From: Melanocharis versteri
Lineage: Eukaryota > Chordata > Aves > Passeriformes > Melanocharitidae
DNA length: 64,000 bases
Direction: 5' to 3'
Assembly: GCA_013397845.1 (NCBI GenBank)
Contig: VZTG01008661.1
Location: 615,374-679,373 of the forward strand
Positions 22,991-35,199 of the stretch are shown in pieces; within the stretch, counting starts at the first letter, position 1, and each line of letters begins with the position of its first letter. Under the pieces are notes generated by a model. It was not told the origin of the DNA. It did no database searches and saw only the letters and a program-made list of their open reading frames with translations. The translations under genes and the position numbers were made by a program.

Positions 22991-24839
22991 GTTCTGCCAG
23001 GCTGTTTCCCCTTCCTCTTCCTCCTTTCACCGTTTGTCTTGGATAACCCCAGACAAAAAATGTCATTAAATGCTGCACTGGTTCCAGTGATGGTTGGTTT
23101 TCTCCGCCTTTCCCCATCGCTGTGGCTGGGAATACTTAAGTGCCTGCAATATCTAAGAACCAGAAAAGTTCAGGCTAAAAAAGCCTTTCTGGTGGATTCT
23201 GTTTACCTCCTAAAAAATATGACTATTTATTTTCATTTTTGCATTGGAAGAAAAACAAAACCTCAAGCATTTTATGAAAAGCTTTCTGTGGGTTGAAACA
23301 TCTGGTTTTGCCTCACATGTCAGGGCCTGATTCGAATCTCTTGCATAATTTTTTGATAAGGCAGATGGACTGTCTCCTTCTCTCTCTCACACACACACAC
23401 ATGCAGACACTATCTGCTTTGGATTTCAGAAGCTTTTGTGTCAAACTTTTTTTCTATTTTGAAGAAATTTTATAAAAAGAGTTTTGTTCCATTTAAGAAA
23501 TTAGCTTTATCTTAATGTTTGTGAAGAGTTAGTATCAAGTGTGTTTTCAGTTTGTTTTCTTGCACAATGCATGTAATTTCAGCAAGAGAATGGACTTTTA
23601 CTGAGTTTCACTCCAAAAGTAAAGATTTTCTGGAGAAAATCTTGTATTTTTTTCATTTTTTACCCTTTCCCTTCCATATTATTTCTTCATAGTTTTCCTC
23701 ACAATAGTGTATAAAAAGAGTGAACATACAAGTGGGTGTTTTTCAGGTTTTGAGCTAAATCACAGTTCCTCATTCACTCTGTGTGCAGATGAAAAGCACA
23801 GATCTGTTGTCCTTGGGCTGATATATACTTGTATCTTTTATTGATCTAAGCATCAGTGCTCATTATTACAGCGGGACCCATCAAGTCCAGATGCACAGAC
23901 CTGAGGCTGTATCTGAAAAAGGAAATATTCCCCTGGAGCTCTCGGAGAATTAGGTATCTCCAGCACATAGCCCTGACTGCTGTGCCTGCTGTAGGATACA
24001 AGAAATAGTTTCTTGGAGGTGGCTCCTTCTCTCTTTGACCCTAAAGGGAATGTAGGATTAGTTCAGCCTTTGACACCTAAATCTTAGACGTGTAAACTAT
24101 GGCAGATGAATCCTGCACAAAGTCCTTGGAAATGTTAATTGGCTTCCTGGAAGAATCAGTTTAAATCATCCACTTGATGGAATGACATTGTTCATTTAGT
24201 TACTATATGAAATTCTTGCAAACATGAAGTTGCAAACTAAAGATCCTCTGTGCCTTGTGTGTTTTTTTTTCAGAGATAAACCCACTCTATGAATACTCTA
24301 TAAGCTAATTTTATACATTGTAACTGCTTTCTTCCACCTCAGGAAAAGAAATCCATACAGGAAAAGCTGCAATGTGTTCCAAAGTCCAAGTCTTTACGTA
24401 GACTTCAGTGACTTTTGAATTATGAACAAAAATGTTTGGCATTTTTTTCAGCATAAACCTCAAAGTGAATTTTTCCATTATTCAGAAGATACAAGGTGTT
24501 GTCAAATGTTAAGGACATTGTGATTTTTAACTGAAAACTAGTGCCATTAATTATATTGGGAGGGTTCGTAGGTTTTTTTTCTCCTCTACCTTTGTATGTC
24601 TAGTAGTTAATAATTGTTAATTAATAACAATAAATGCACATCTGTAGGCAGCAGGATTGCATCAGAAATGAAAGCATTTTTTTTCCTTCACAGATTAGAT
24701 CCTGGTTAGAAACCAATAAACAGAAAATAAAGTCCTCTAAGATATTGTTGGGCTAATCTTCTGTTTCTAATACGGCATAGAAAAAAAAGTTGACATGTTG
24801 TTTTCTAAACCAAAATAATTGTTTTCTTCTTTTAAAATC
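22991..24839. other. Non-coding stretch with (TC)n(AC)n
   Basis: No gene is recognised. A compound microsatellite of TC then AC lies at 23373-23402. T-rich and A-rich runs are frequent. A 104-codon plus frame at 22982-23296 has no recognisable domain. Confidence 0.55.
23373..23402 (+). repeat. (TC)n(AC)n compound microsatellite
   Basis: A pyrimidine TC run changes directly into about six AC units. Confidence 0.9.
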
Positions 24840-25080
24840 TCTTTCAGGCAAATGTTCCAAAACCTTAGGCTCTATTTACATATTTTTAGCAGCTTTCTGT
24901 AGTTAATTTTTGTCATGTTATCAGCACTACCTTCTGTAGTTAATTTGGCGTGCAGAAAGCTGTGATTAATGGGCCTTTGCTATAGCATTAATTTTCAGCC
25001 ACAACCCCTCCTTGCCCTTTGGTGTTATGTTAATTACTGGAAAAGAACCGTGAAATCACGTATGGCACAGGGCTGTGGCG
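24840..25080. promoter_or_regulatory. Candidate conserved non-coding element
   Basis: Complex, low-repeat AT-rich sequence with several homeodomain-like TTAATT/TAATTA-type cores ('tgtagttaatttttgtcatg', 'ctgtagttaatttggcg', 'tgtgattaatgggc'). The phrase ctgtagttaattt occurs twice, about 40 bp apart. This texture is common in vertebrate developmental enhancers. No coding frame or repeat explains it. The call is pattern-based only and needs cross-species alignment. Confidence 0.2.
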
Positions 25081-27420
25081 TGGTGAAGAAGAGCAGTCAG
25101 GACACAGGTTCTGAGATGTGTCTGAGCAGCAGAATGTATCTGATCCAAAAGTATCTGATCCGGCTAACAAAACCAAAAATGTAAGGGGTTCTAGGGATTA
25201 GGCTATTCTGGTTTATTCTGAACAAGTGCTCCGTCTTGCCACTTTCTTTTGTCAATGGTAATATTTTGGTATTTCTGAAGAAAATTACTGGGCTCTTCTT
25301 TTCAGTCCGTGGGAGGACACTTAATTTGAAAGCGCTTTCCTCAGCAGATTGTCTGCCTGGCCTGACTGCTGTAAGGGCTGTTGGTTCATGATCCAAAACC
25401 AGCTGGAGTCATTGCAGTGAGTTAAGCTTTACATCTACCCCTTTCTTATAGAGAAGATAGTCCTAAAATGGTCACTCCTGGAGAAGTAATTTGCTGTGTT
25501 AAAAATACCTAGCAACATTACTTAATAATCCTGTGAGCAAACCACTCGATGAGCAAACCGCTCGATTATCAAACCAAATAATTTAGTGATGAGGCCAGAA
25601 TTATTACTTATTAGTACCAAAAGAAATGTGAATATGATAAGCTTTAGTAGAAAAAGATTTTCTTTAACATGGGCATGTATCCTACATCTCCATTCACTGA
25701 AAAAATCCTCCCCATCAGGCTGTTTGCAAAAAGGGGGAAAGAATGGAAGGTCCTACTCCTCCCTGGTTTTGAAACTGGTCCTAGAGGCAGAAAAAAGTGC
25801 TAGATGCAGCAGGAAAAGACTAAAGAGGGAGGAAGAAGATGGTGTTCTTCACCTGCTCTTCTGTGGCCTGTTGCAGTGGTTTGTCCTGAAGCTCACAAGC
25901 AGTGTCTAGGACTCAGAACTCACCTTTTTGACACACAAATAGCCCTGCTTGCTGGGCTGGAGAGTCACACTCATTAGTCCCCACATTGTCCCCAAATGAA
26001 GTCCTGCCGCTCTGAGGCATCTGGGTGGGAATTGAGCTGCAGGGTTCAAGTGAGTTGTCAGGTTAGCCTGAGAGGTGATGGCCCCTGGGTGGAAGGAGTG
26101 GTGGGGGGCAAGGCAGATATGTCAGGAACGTGGCAAGGCTTGTAACACCCCTTAGTGACATCAACAAGTGGTTCATCCACCTCGTTCTCATCAGGAGTGG
26201 CCTTGTGAGCTGGTAAAAGACAGGTGCCACCTGCAGACAGGGGAAGTCAGGAGAATAAAGACAGCAAAGTAGATAGTACATTGTAAAATGCTGTGACTTT
26301 GTACCTTTTCCAGTTTAAGTGCTAGACTTGCCTCTCTGAAGCCAAGAAGTATCATTTCAGTCTCTCCCACTGATGACATGACTGCTGCATGACACATAGC
26401 CTTTATAAAGCATCAAACATCTAGCAATGTGATAGTTGTTTTTATCACAATGCTCCCAACAAACGACACATGCTGTTAATATGAATCTATCTTTCAGCAG
26501 CAGATATTTCAGGCACTGTTAGTACCATAATCTCACAATGTTGCCCTAATAGAGTATGCTGCAGATCTGAATCTTGCTGGAGTGTATTCTTTCTTTGGTT
26601 ATTCTCCTGTAGTTCTTGGCTTCAGTGGGACACATGCCCACGTCCTGTGAATATGCTCAGCCTTGTTAATCTTTGTCTTGAGTCAGGTCTTTGTTAGCCT
26701 AAGTTTGTAGGTGCAGAGATGCTGGAAGAGCACTGCAGGAAGTGGCATGGGCTGGAGGGCACTGTGGAGGAAAGGGGGAGCAGCAGGGCTGACCAAGACA
26801 TAAAATGAGAGAGTAGCAAGGCTGTGGTGCTGTTATACCCTCACTAAAAAAGTGTATAACACATCTGAGTGGGATTAAGGGCACAGCATGCTGAGGGCAG
26901 GGGAATCCCTGGGCTCCTGGTACAGCACTCCCAGGGAGCCTACGCTGCTCTTGAGGGGCTACTCATGTGAGTGTTGGCTGCAGAGTGTGGCCAAGAGTCA
27001 CCCATCTCTCATGGGCAATTATCCGTGTCCCTTTGTGGTGTCTGTACTGGCACATCAGCAGTGCCAGAGGTCTTGTCTTGGCCCTGAATGCTGGTGTTTC
27101 TGTCACTGAAGTGTCAGAGCTGTCCTTGGCATGGGTTTGGCTTGGGCTTACTGAAAGTCTCTCGTACTGTTCCTGGTCTGGAGTTAGCCTGGGCCAGGGA
27201 CAATCAAAAAGGCTGTTTGGTTATGACCTCCCTATTTTAGAGGCCAGGAGAGTTTAATAAATGCATGTGGCCTTGTAATGACAGCATGCTTCTGCTCCCA
27301 GTGCCAGAGAATGGGGCCTGGAGCTGCCCAGTTTATTGGTAGGGATGTAGTCATTGTGTCTGAGAGCCTCCTGCAACAGGGAGGCTCTTGTGTCTTCTAC
27401 TGTGATGCAAAGAGTACATG
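25081..27420. other. Non-coding stretch, nothing firmly recognised
   Basis: No gene or interspersed repeat is recognised. It contains a 16-bp tandem duplication (25535-25566). Frames of up to 107 codons occur (25586-25909 plus) without recognisable domains. 26880-27260 is GC-richer. Confidence 0.5.
25535..25566. repeat. 16-bp tandem duplication
   Basis: gagcaaaccactcgat (25535-25550) is followed directly by gagcaaaccgctcgat (25551-25566), which differs at one position. A partial third unit (tatcaaacc) follows. The CpG-containing unit is unusual in this AT-rich surrounding. Confidence 0.9.
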
Positions 27421-29411
27421 AAATAAGAAAAAAACAGGCACTGATAACATTTTTTAAAAGATATGTTCTTTAAAAGTTACATTTTTACTAAGTAGAGAGC
27501 AAGGCAGAAAAAATTAGAAGTTAGAAGAACTCAAAGAAAGGTGGATCTTGAATAATAGACAATACAATTTTACAAATACAAAATGTGTATAAAAAATTAA
27601 CAAAGGTACAGAAAAGTAGAAACAACAGAAATCCAAAATATAAAAGTCTACACACTTGATAAACTAGATGTGGAAGATCTTGTGGAATTTCTGGTTAGTT
27701 TTACAAATTAGTATCTTCTCAAGATTCATATGAACAGGTATAAAAGTATTAAGCCAATATTTATTAATTCCTAGCTTTACTGTCTTCTGTTAGTAACCCC
27801 ACTAATTTAAATGGAATTGATCTAATATAAGATTGGTGGGGCACATTGTTGGATTGTACACAGAAATGCTTACAGACTACTCTTAGGTTTCTTGTCACAG
27901 TCTAGGTAATTGTTAAGTTTTTGAATACAAAATGAATAATATTTTAGTATTATAGGTTCATTAAGTCCTCTGCATTTGTTAATCTCACACTTTGAGTAAT
28001 CCTAACTAAGATCTGTTTCCAGTATATGCCTCTGTCGTCCAAGTCCTAAATGTATATAATACATGGTTTCATACTCAGTTATTTGAAAAAAAAACCCACC
28101 AAAATGACTTCACTGTTGTGGCCTGAGAAAATAGTGTTCTTGCAGCTGCTTGTAACTATCAGTCAGGAACATTTATGTTGACCAAAATACTCAAATAACT
28201 AGGTCATTGCTGTATTGCTCCAGCTTTGTTGTAAAACCTGACCATGGTGTTATTATGACAACACTGAAGGTACAGCCATGATATGGTCTGGCTGTTGAGT
28301 TTCTCTTTTTTTGCAAAGAGAACCACCAGGACTGGAAGGCAGGCAAAAATTATAATGGTTTCTCAGAGTCTGAAACTTTGAGTAGTGCTTCTAAGCTGTC
28401 CTTACCTTCTCACATCTCCTTGACCTGGACAGACAAGGATCCTGCTCCCTGCAGGCTCCGGTCTGGGTTGCCAGACCTTGTCCTTCTTCCCACCAGTATT
28501 CCCTAGCCATCTGACTGAGACACGTCTTTAATTTTTCTCTTCTCTTGGTGAATTTGAAAACTCATTTGATGGATCCTGTGTGTGTTTGCGGGTGTCAACA
28601 CCGTGGGTGTTGAGGCAGCATAAAGGAAAGGGTTGACAGCATTAGCTTGCAGCTCTAGAGGAATCACCCTCCTGGGGTGGAGGAATAATACACTGCTCTT
28701 GGGCTCCCGAGTGGCTTGATGATGCTGGTTGGTTTGAGACCTTATGCCAGCGAGCATCTCTGGCATGTGGAGCCACAGGTGAGAAGGGGACAGGCTGGGC
28801 TGCAGCAGCACATGGATGACACCCAACAAATATCTTCTCCAGCAGAGCTCATCTCACTCATCTGCATTTTCAGCTCACACCAACTAACTTGAAGCAGAGC
28901 CCAAAGGAAGCAACAGCGATTTGCCGGCCAGAGTTCAGAGCACATCTTTTCCATGACACCCATGAGGCCCCAGTCCCAAGCATTTCAGGGAATAACTGTT
29001 TTCCCTTCTGCTTCTGCTCTTCAAATCTAGTAATTCAACGTTACACTCTGCCACAGACCTGTATGAGAGCAAAAGTTTAATCACTTCCATACTGCCGCTG
29101 CTCCAGTCAAGAGTTTAGCCTGAGCCCATTTGCAAATAAAACAATGGAGAGAAGACTGTTGTCTTAAATACATTTTAGATGGAGCTGTGTATTACAAAGG
29201 AAAAAAGTGAGAAGCTGCAAAGCCCCTTCAAAGGCAGGCTGGTAGAGCTAGGAAGTGTTTTCTTTTCGTATAAAGAAATAATGCTCAGTCAAACACCTAC
29301 AGAGTGTAATTGTACATGACAGTCCATGTCAGAGTTCAGCAATGAAAATTGAAGTACATATTTTTTGTTTTTCAAGCTGGAAATCATGCATCAGCCTAAT
29401 GAGTAACAGGC

Positions 29412-29431
29412 TTTGTTTGTTTGTTTGTGTT
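29412..29431 (+). repeat. (TTTG)n microsatellite
   Basis: Four to five tandem TTTG units, followed by degenerate TG-rich sequence. Confidence 0.85.
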
Positions 29432-31030
29432 GTGTTTCTGTTGGTAGGGAGGACATGCTCTTTTGTCCTCACCATTTTGTGCTGGCTTGGGTCTCTAGTG
29501 CTACCATCACATTGACTTTGACAGATTCAGCTGGAAAACCAGACACATTTTAACTAGTGGTGCCCAGATACCAGCTGTGTGATGTGATTCACTTTGCGGA
29601 GGAGGAAGAGAATTGTTTGTTTAAGTCACTGCCTGGTTCATGCCTGAAGGATGCCTCCTACAGAGGAGGTTTCACCTGTTAAATCTACACAACCTGTTCT
29701 CTTTCTAAAAAAGTATTTTTGACAGTTGTCACATACACACACGTGCTGTATAAATGAACTGATATCTGCCTTACACACTTTGAATTATAACCACGCTGTG
29801 GTGCTATTAATTGTTTTTGCTATCAGTTTGCTCAGTAGTTTGATCCTCCAGCACAGCCCTAAAAAACAGAGGTACATATTTTTGAAGCACAGTTTAGAAA
29901 GATATGTATTTCTTTCAGAGAGGAGGTGAAAATACTTTGAACTTTAAAAGACAATCTAATTAAGTAGTCAGGAAATGTTAGTTTTAAGACTTCAATATAT
30001 TCAGGTCCTCTAACATGCAGTTTTGCTAATTTAGTGTGCTGGATGATTGAGGAGGGTAGAAGACATATTAGGAATCAGATATGGCATGATTTTAGTGAAT
30101 GGGGAATGTTTATCCACTGTTTATCATAAAGCAGAACATGAAGGGACTTCTATGAAGGTTATGGGATGGCAAGTTCAAAATAAACAGCACATAGTTAAGG
30201 TGCGGCACTTATAATCTTGAAAGTTTATGTGAATTTAAGAAAGCAATTAGGTGAATTCATGGAAAAAGAGTACTCAAAGGCTAATAACATGAAGAAATAA
30301 TCTCTGTCTTAGGAAGTCCTTCTGCCTCTGATTACTGGCAGCAGGAAAGGAATGCCAAGAGAGGCATCAAGAATCCTTTCTCCTATTCTGCAGTTTCTTA
30401 GCCATCCTCTATTGCTCACAGACCCAGATCAATCTTTGTGCTCTTCTTGCAAAATTAAGATCATAAACACAGTAGTGAATATAAACTGGTGTTAGAGCTC
30501 CATCAAGTAGATCCTAAATTTGGGATACCAACACTGCCAATTTCATGTTCTGTATTGTAAGCACTTGGTTCACACAAAATTTGTGATTTAAATTTTCTTC
30601 TTTTACGTTTCTCCATAATTTTATGTTGATATCAAAATACTCCATATTGTTTTAAGTAAGTTGATTTCTAATATTATCCTGTTAAAATAGATACCTTGAG
30701 AAATTAATCACTTTGAAATTCACATAAAGGTGAAAGATTCTCTCTACACTTTATGGTATTATAGTAACTGATCACCTGACAAAAAGAACAGAATATACAT
30801 ATGCAGTTACTTTGCTTCTTTTATTCTTATTTCTTAATGTAATTTGCAGAAGAAATTGTCTTTTTTTGGGTTTAAAGAATAAGCATTATACAATAATGGA
30901 TGTTGAGTAAATATTATAAGCTTCACAATACTTTTAAGTTCAACTGTATTAACCAGTGTACAAAAGGTCTGACTTTCAACTAGTCTTTGACTAGTGCTCA
31001 TAGTAATGGATCCTATATATGCCTTGCCTT

Positions 31031-31044
31031 ACACACACACACAC
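31031..31044 (+). repeat. (AC)7 microsatellite
   Basis: Seven AC units followed by gtacat. Confidence 0.85.
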
Positions 31045-34000
31045 GTACATATTTGGGGTCATGTATGTAAGTTCATAGACAAATTTTTTATACTTACACT
31101 ATGTGTTTATGAATGGTATAGAAATGACACATAAATTACAGACCTGAAAAGAAAATGAAAAAAATATTGCATATCAAAGAAGGACAATGGTGCTTTCGTC
31201 TCATCATAGAACCGACTTTTAGAATTAAAATTATATATTGTTAGACCTGTCCTCAATGTAATATTAATCTGCTGACTTTTTTCATCACAATGAAAGGCTT
31301 ATTGAAAAAAGGTTGTCCCAGTCTCTTAAATTTGTCACTACTTCTTTTGACAGATTTGTTATTACAGTTTCTAGAAGAAAACCCTCATTCTATGGGTCTT
31401 GTAATGGGAAATGTGTCTGTTAATATGGCAAGTTATATTTGGAGACAGCATGTGCAATACTAAATGCCAGAACACCAATATGACCCATCTGCCCAATATG
31501 TAAAGTATAATAACACCATTATGAAGTGATGATATGTTTACATACCCTTGTAACAGGATTAAAGTTTTCTTAATTGTCTCCTGCTTGAACCTAATGTAAT
31601 GTTTTTGGTGTGTCCTATAGAATAATATTGAAAGAATGAACAAATCAGTGGCGGAACCTTCTGAGATTTGCCTAATTACAACTCAAATTGTTCCCATATT
31701 GGAAATTACATGCATATAATGCCTTTTGGGGCACAGAGTAGAAGAAGCATATGAAGGTCAGCCAACAGTATTCTGCAATGAGTTCTGTCTTCATGAACTT
31801 TTAAAATGTCTTTTTCATGCAATAAGACACATTAATTTACTAGAAACAGATTTCAGAATTGTTTTATCCTGTTTTGGAAGGCTTATTTCTACAATATCCA
31901 TAAACCTGCAGAGGAAAACATGAATTGCAGTTGCCCCAAATTTAGTTAAATCACCACAAATAGAAATCACTCAGCTAGGTCATGTGTAGTATTAGAATGC
32001 CTCTGCATTTCAGATATGTGGTTCAAGGGCTCTCAAGAGGTTTAGAGACCTTCAACCAGATCTTGACCCATGCATCATTCAAAACAGCCCTGTGACATGC
32101 AGGGGAGTCTTGGGCAGGTCAAGAAGCACCAGCTGCCTCCAGGTGTGTGTTCCCATGACACTGTTGCATGATTATCATAGGTGAACATATGACAGTTTTT
32201 TCCTTCCATTCCACTTCAGTGTTTTTTGCAGCACAGCTGCTTGTTAACCAACATGATGACTCCTTGCTGGCCTAGAAATGCAGACTCACTGAGCAGAACT
32301 GCGTGTCTGGGAGCAGAGAGATACTTGCAGAATGACTAAATCTTTGGGGAATGCCTTAAAGATCGGTGAGGTCTTCCTGAGCTATTGATAATGGCTCATG
32401 TTTCAGGACTTCATTGACTTGATTACTTCAAGTCAAAGAAATCCCTTGGCAATCTACTTCAAAAGTGCAGTACAGTTTTCATAGTGGTATTATGCAATAA
32501 TTCTAGGTATGGAAAATCATACAAGTCATTAAAATGTTACTATCTATATATTATTTTAAGGAATATTTTAACACCAGTGTTCTAATAAAATCTCAGTTTC
32601 ATTCAATACTTACTGACACTGCCAAGTATCTGAGGACTTACATGTTAGAAACAGGCTCCATACCATCCTGCAACCATAAAACTAAACAACATGCACAAGT
32701 GTTGGTTGCCTGAGTTGTTTTAAAATAAAATATTACTGCTTGAAAGGTGTCTTACTTCTGCCTGCTTCAGAAGTAAGACAATGCAAAGAAAAGGAGTAGA
32801 TATGGTCCATGATGGATATGGGGCAGAAAAGGATCTGGGAAAGTTGTCCTGTTATAGAGAGAATCTGTCTTGGACATTGTCTTTGCTAATACAGTTCACA
32901 TATTGTAGCTCAGGATCTTTTACTTTCAAATATGAGTTTTGGCATCACTTTGGTTCATTGGTAGCGTTTTTCCTTCCAAAATCAGTGCCGAAACCCATTC
33001 TAACTGGAAAGAAGGAAAAAAAAGTCATTTGGCAGTGCTCCATGACCTTGATTTGCTTGGCTTACAGGGTACAAATGAGAGCTGTGGTTTTTTTTCTTTT
33101 TTCTGAAAATATCGCTTACTTTTTTTCAGTTCACTGGAAATTTAGGCATTTAGAGAGCCAAGTTGGACTCCTTGCATGGGTGAGAAGGGAAATAGAAATG
33201 CAATTTTTCAGTGTGAACAGCATATTTGACATGTTGTGATAGACTTGTACTTGCATATCTTGTGACCTGGGGTACTAGGGGTTTTCACACTGCGTCATTA
33301 CCACGCAGATGGTGGGAGCAACGCGAACTGGTCCTAGAACAGAGTCTCAAACCTGAAGTCTACCACTATCAAAGATTTGTGCCTCATGTTGCTATACAGA
33401 AACAGCAGTTTAGACTTAGTCTACACCAAAGCTTTGCAGCTTTACAGAGCTTTGGAGCCTTGCAAATGTTTAAGTTTTGTCTTGACCTCTTCTAGCAGGG
33501 ATGAGTGGGCAGGGAGTTCGTGCTCCTACCCGCAGCACAAGTGTGGATAGCATTAGGGTTTGGACTCAGTCCCATGGCAGGAGAACTGCAGCCAGACTCC
33601 CTGGGGTGCTCTGGATGTTTTGTGCTGAACCTGTAGCGCAGTCTGACTCTCCAGCCAGCGTATCTGGGCCCATCACATCAGCTTAGTCAATGCTCTCAGA
33701 CACGGAGCGCTGGCGTGGAGTCCCCAGTGTCATTCTTTCCCCAGATTTTGGCTGCACAAGGCAGTCACGTGTCCATGACACGAACACCTTCAAGTTGCTC
33801 CAGTTCATGGTGGCTGGTTTGGCCCCATTGCTGGCCATCAGCTAAAGCAAGATGACTTCTTGGTGCCTCATCAGTGGCACTAACTTGGGTTTAAAGGGTC
33901 TGGGAATGTTGTCTGCATAACCATTTCCAGCATGGAAAATGTTCATTTGCAGTGTTCTTTCTTTCTGGAGATTTTTTACATATAATTTTGCCCTTAGTGA

Positions 34001-34139
34001 ACCTTGTAGCTGCAACAAACGTTGGCAGTTTAGTGGGTGTTATCTCAGATAATCAGCTTTATTAGCAAAATCGGGTCTCACAGCTCCCTTTGGCTTGGTT
34101 CAATGCAAAGGAGCATTAACAATTTAAGTTTAGTCTGAG

Positions 34140-34500
34140 CTAGTTGCCTAGACGGGGATTGCCAAGTTTATGTGCATGCTTCTGTGTAATTATAATTATG
34201 AAAATTGCTCTTCAGCTTGTGAAATGGTGGATTTTTGCAGGCTTTTTAGATTAAGAGGCTGTCAAATATGTATGCTGTTCCAGCATACAATTCCATGGCC
34301 TTTAAAATAATAAATTCTTTTGAATGTAGGAATCCAAGGCTCTTGCTATACAATTATATTATGATTTAAATAATATTCATGTGAATTATGGTAATGCCAG
34401 TTAAGAAAAACTAAAGGGAATTGATTATAAACTATTGTCATAAGTTGCATTTAATTTGATATCATTACTCATTTGCAAGGGAACTCTTTTGTTGTCCATC
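34140..34500. promoter_or_regulatory. Candidate conserved non-coding element
   Basis: Complex AT-rich sequence, not a simple repeat, with many TAAT/ATTA cores ('tgtaattataattatgaaaa', 'gggaattgattataaac', 'gcatttaatttgatatc') and a perfect 9-bp hairpin at 34269-34289. No frame or repeat family explains it. It resembles developmental enhancers in texture. The evidence is composition and motif density only. Confidence 0.22.
34269..34289. repeat. Perfect 9-bp inverted repeat, 3-nt loop
   Basis: TGTATGCTG (34269-34277) and CAGCATACA (34281-34289) are exact complements around TTC. The stem is short for a microRNA precursor, and the flanks do not extend the pairing by eye. Confidence 0.8.
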
Positions 34501-35199
34501 ACCATATTGTCAGAGAATAGAATCCACAGCATAATGCAGAATTTATGGTTCACACTTACAATTATGTACAGAAGAGAGATATCTTTAATCTTTTAGGGGG
34601 GAAATCCATAGCAAAATATTCAGGTATTCTTTTGGCTGATGTAACTTTAAAGAAATAATGCCAAGGTTTCACGGCATGATCTCTTGTCTGATCTTTTGTG
34701 TCAGGGATAAAGTTGGTGCAAAAAGTTCATTACCAATACCAGGACCATCACTCTCTTTAAATATTTCAATCAGGAATAAACTTGATCCAGTAACAAGCAG
34801 TGGGTCTAACAGCCTGTGTTATTCTGCAGGTTGGAGGGAGAATCGCAATAGTCTTTTAAGGACTCAAAGTCTATGAGTAGAAGTAAGTCATTTGGAGATG
34901 TAAAATACTTTACAGGCTAATTTCCATATATGTTTTTCATTAATGCAAGAAAGAGCCATCTTCTTTTCTCTCTGGGTAAAGCTGTCTGAAGAATGACATG
35001 AAAAATACAGGAAAAATGTGTAAATAGTAAAAAGGTTGAATGTGGTGAGTTGAAGTTCTGAACTCTGGGAGTCTACAGGGAAACCTGAAATGTGCAGTCT
35101 TGAACGGCCATGAATCTACGCTAATTAACAAAGGCCAGGACCGTGCACTAATGTAAGTTAGTTACAGCCCACTGAATCCAGCCGCAGCAACACCTGTCT
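34501..35199. other. Non-coding stretch, nothing recognised
   Basis: No gene or repeat is recognised. Two frames of 63-72 codons look like chance. Confidence 0.5.

Larger units (their letters stand above)
27421..34139. other. Long AT-rich, repeat-poor non-coding tract
   Basis: Nearly 7 kb without a recognisable interspersed repeat or gene, apart from short simple repeats: (TTTG)n at 29412-29431 and (AC)n at 31031-31044. The longest frame is a 152-codon plus frame from an ATG at 32781. It contains K- and F-rich low-complexity patches and no recognisable domain. 28380-28830 and 33490-33840 are GC-richer islands without an identifiable product. The scarcity of even old CR1 here contrasts with 5-19 kb. 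Confidence 0.5.

Noticed and set aside
32781..33239. 152-codon plus frame from an ATG
   Set aside because: No recognisable domain. Lys and Phe low-complexity patches come from A and T runs. Its length is within reach of chance for 64 kb.
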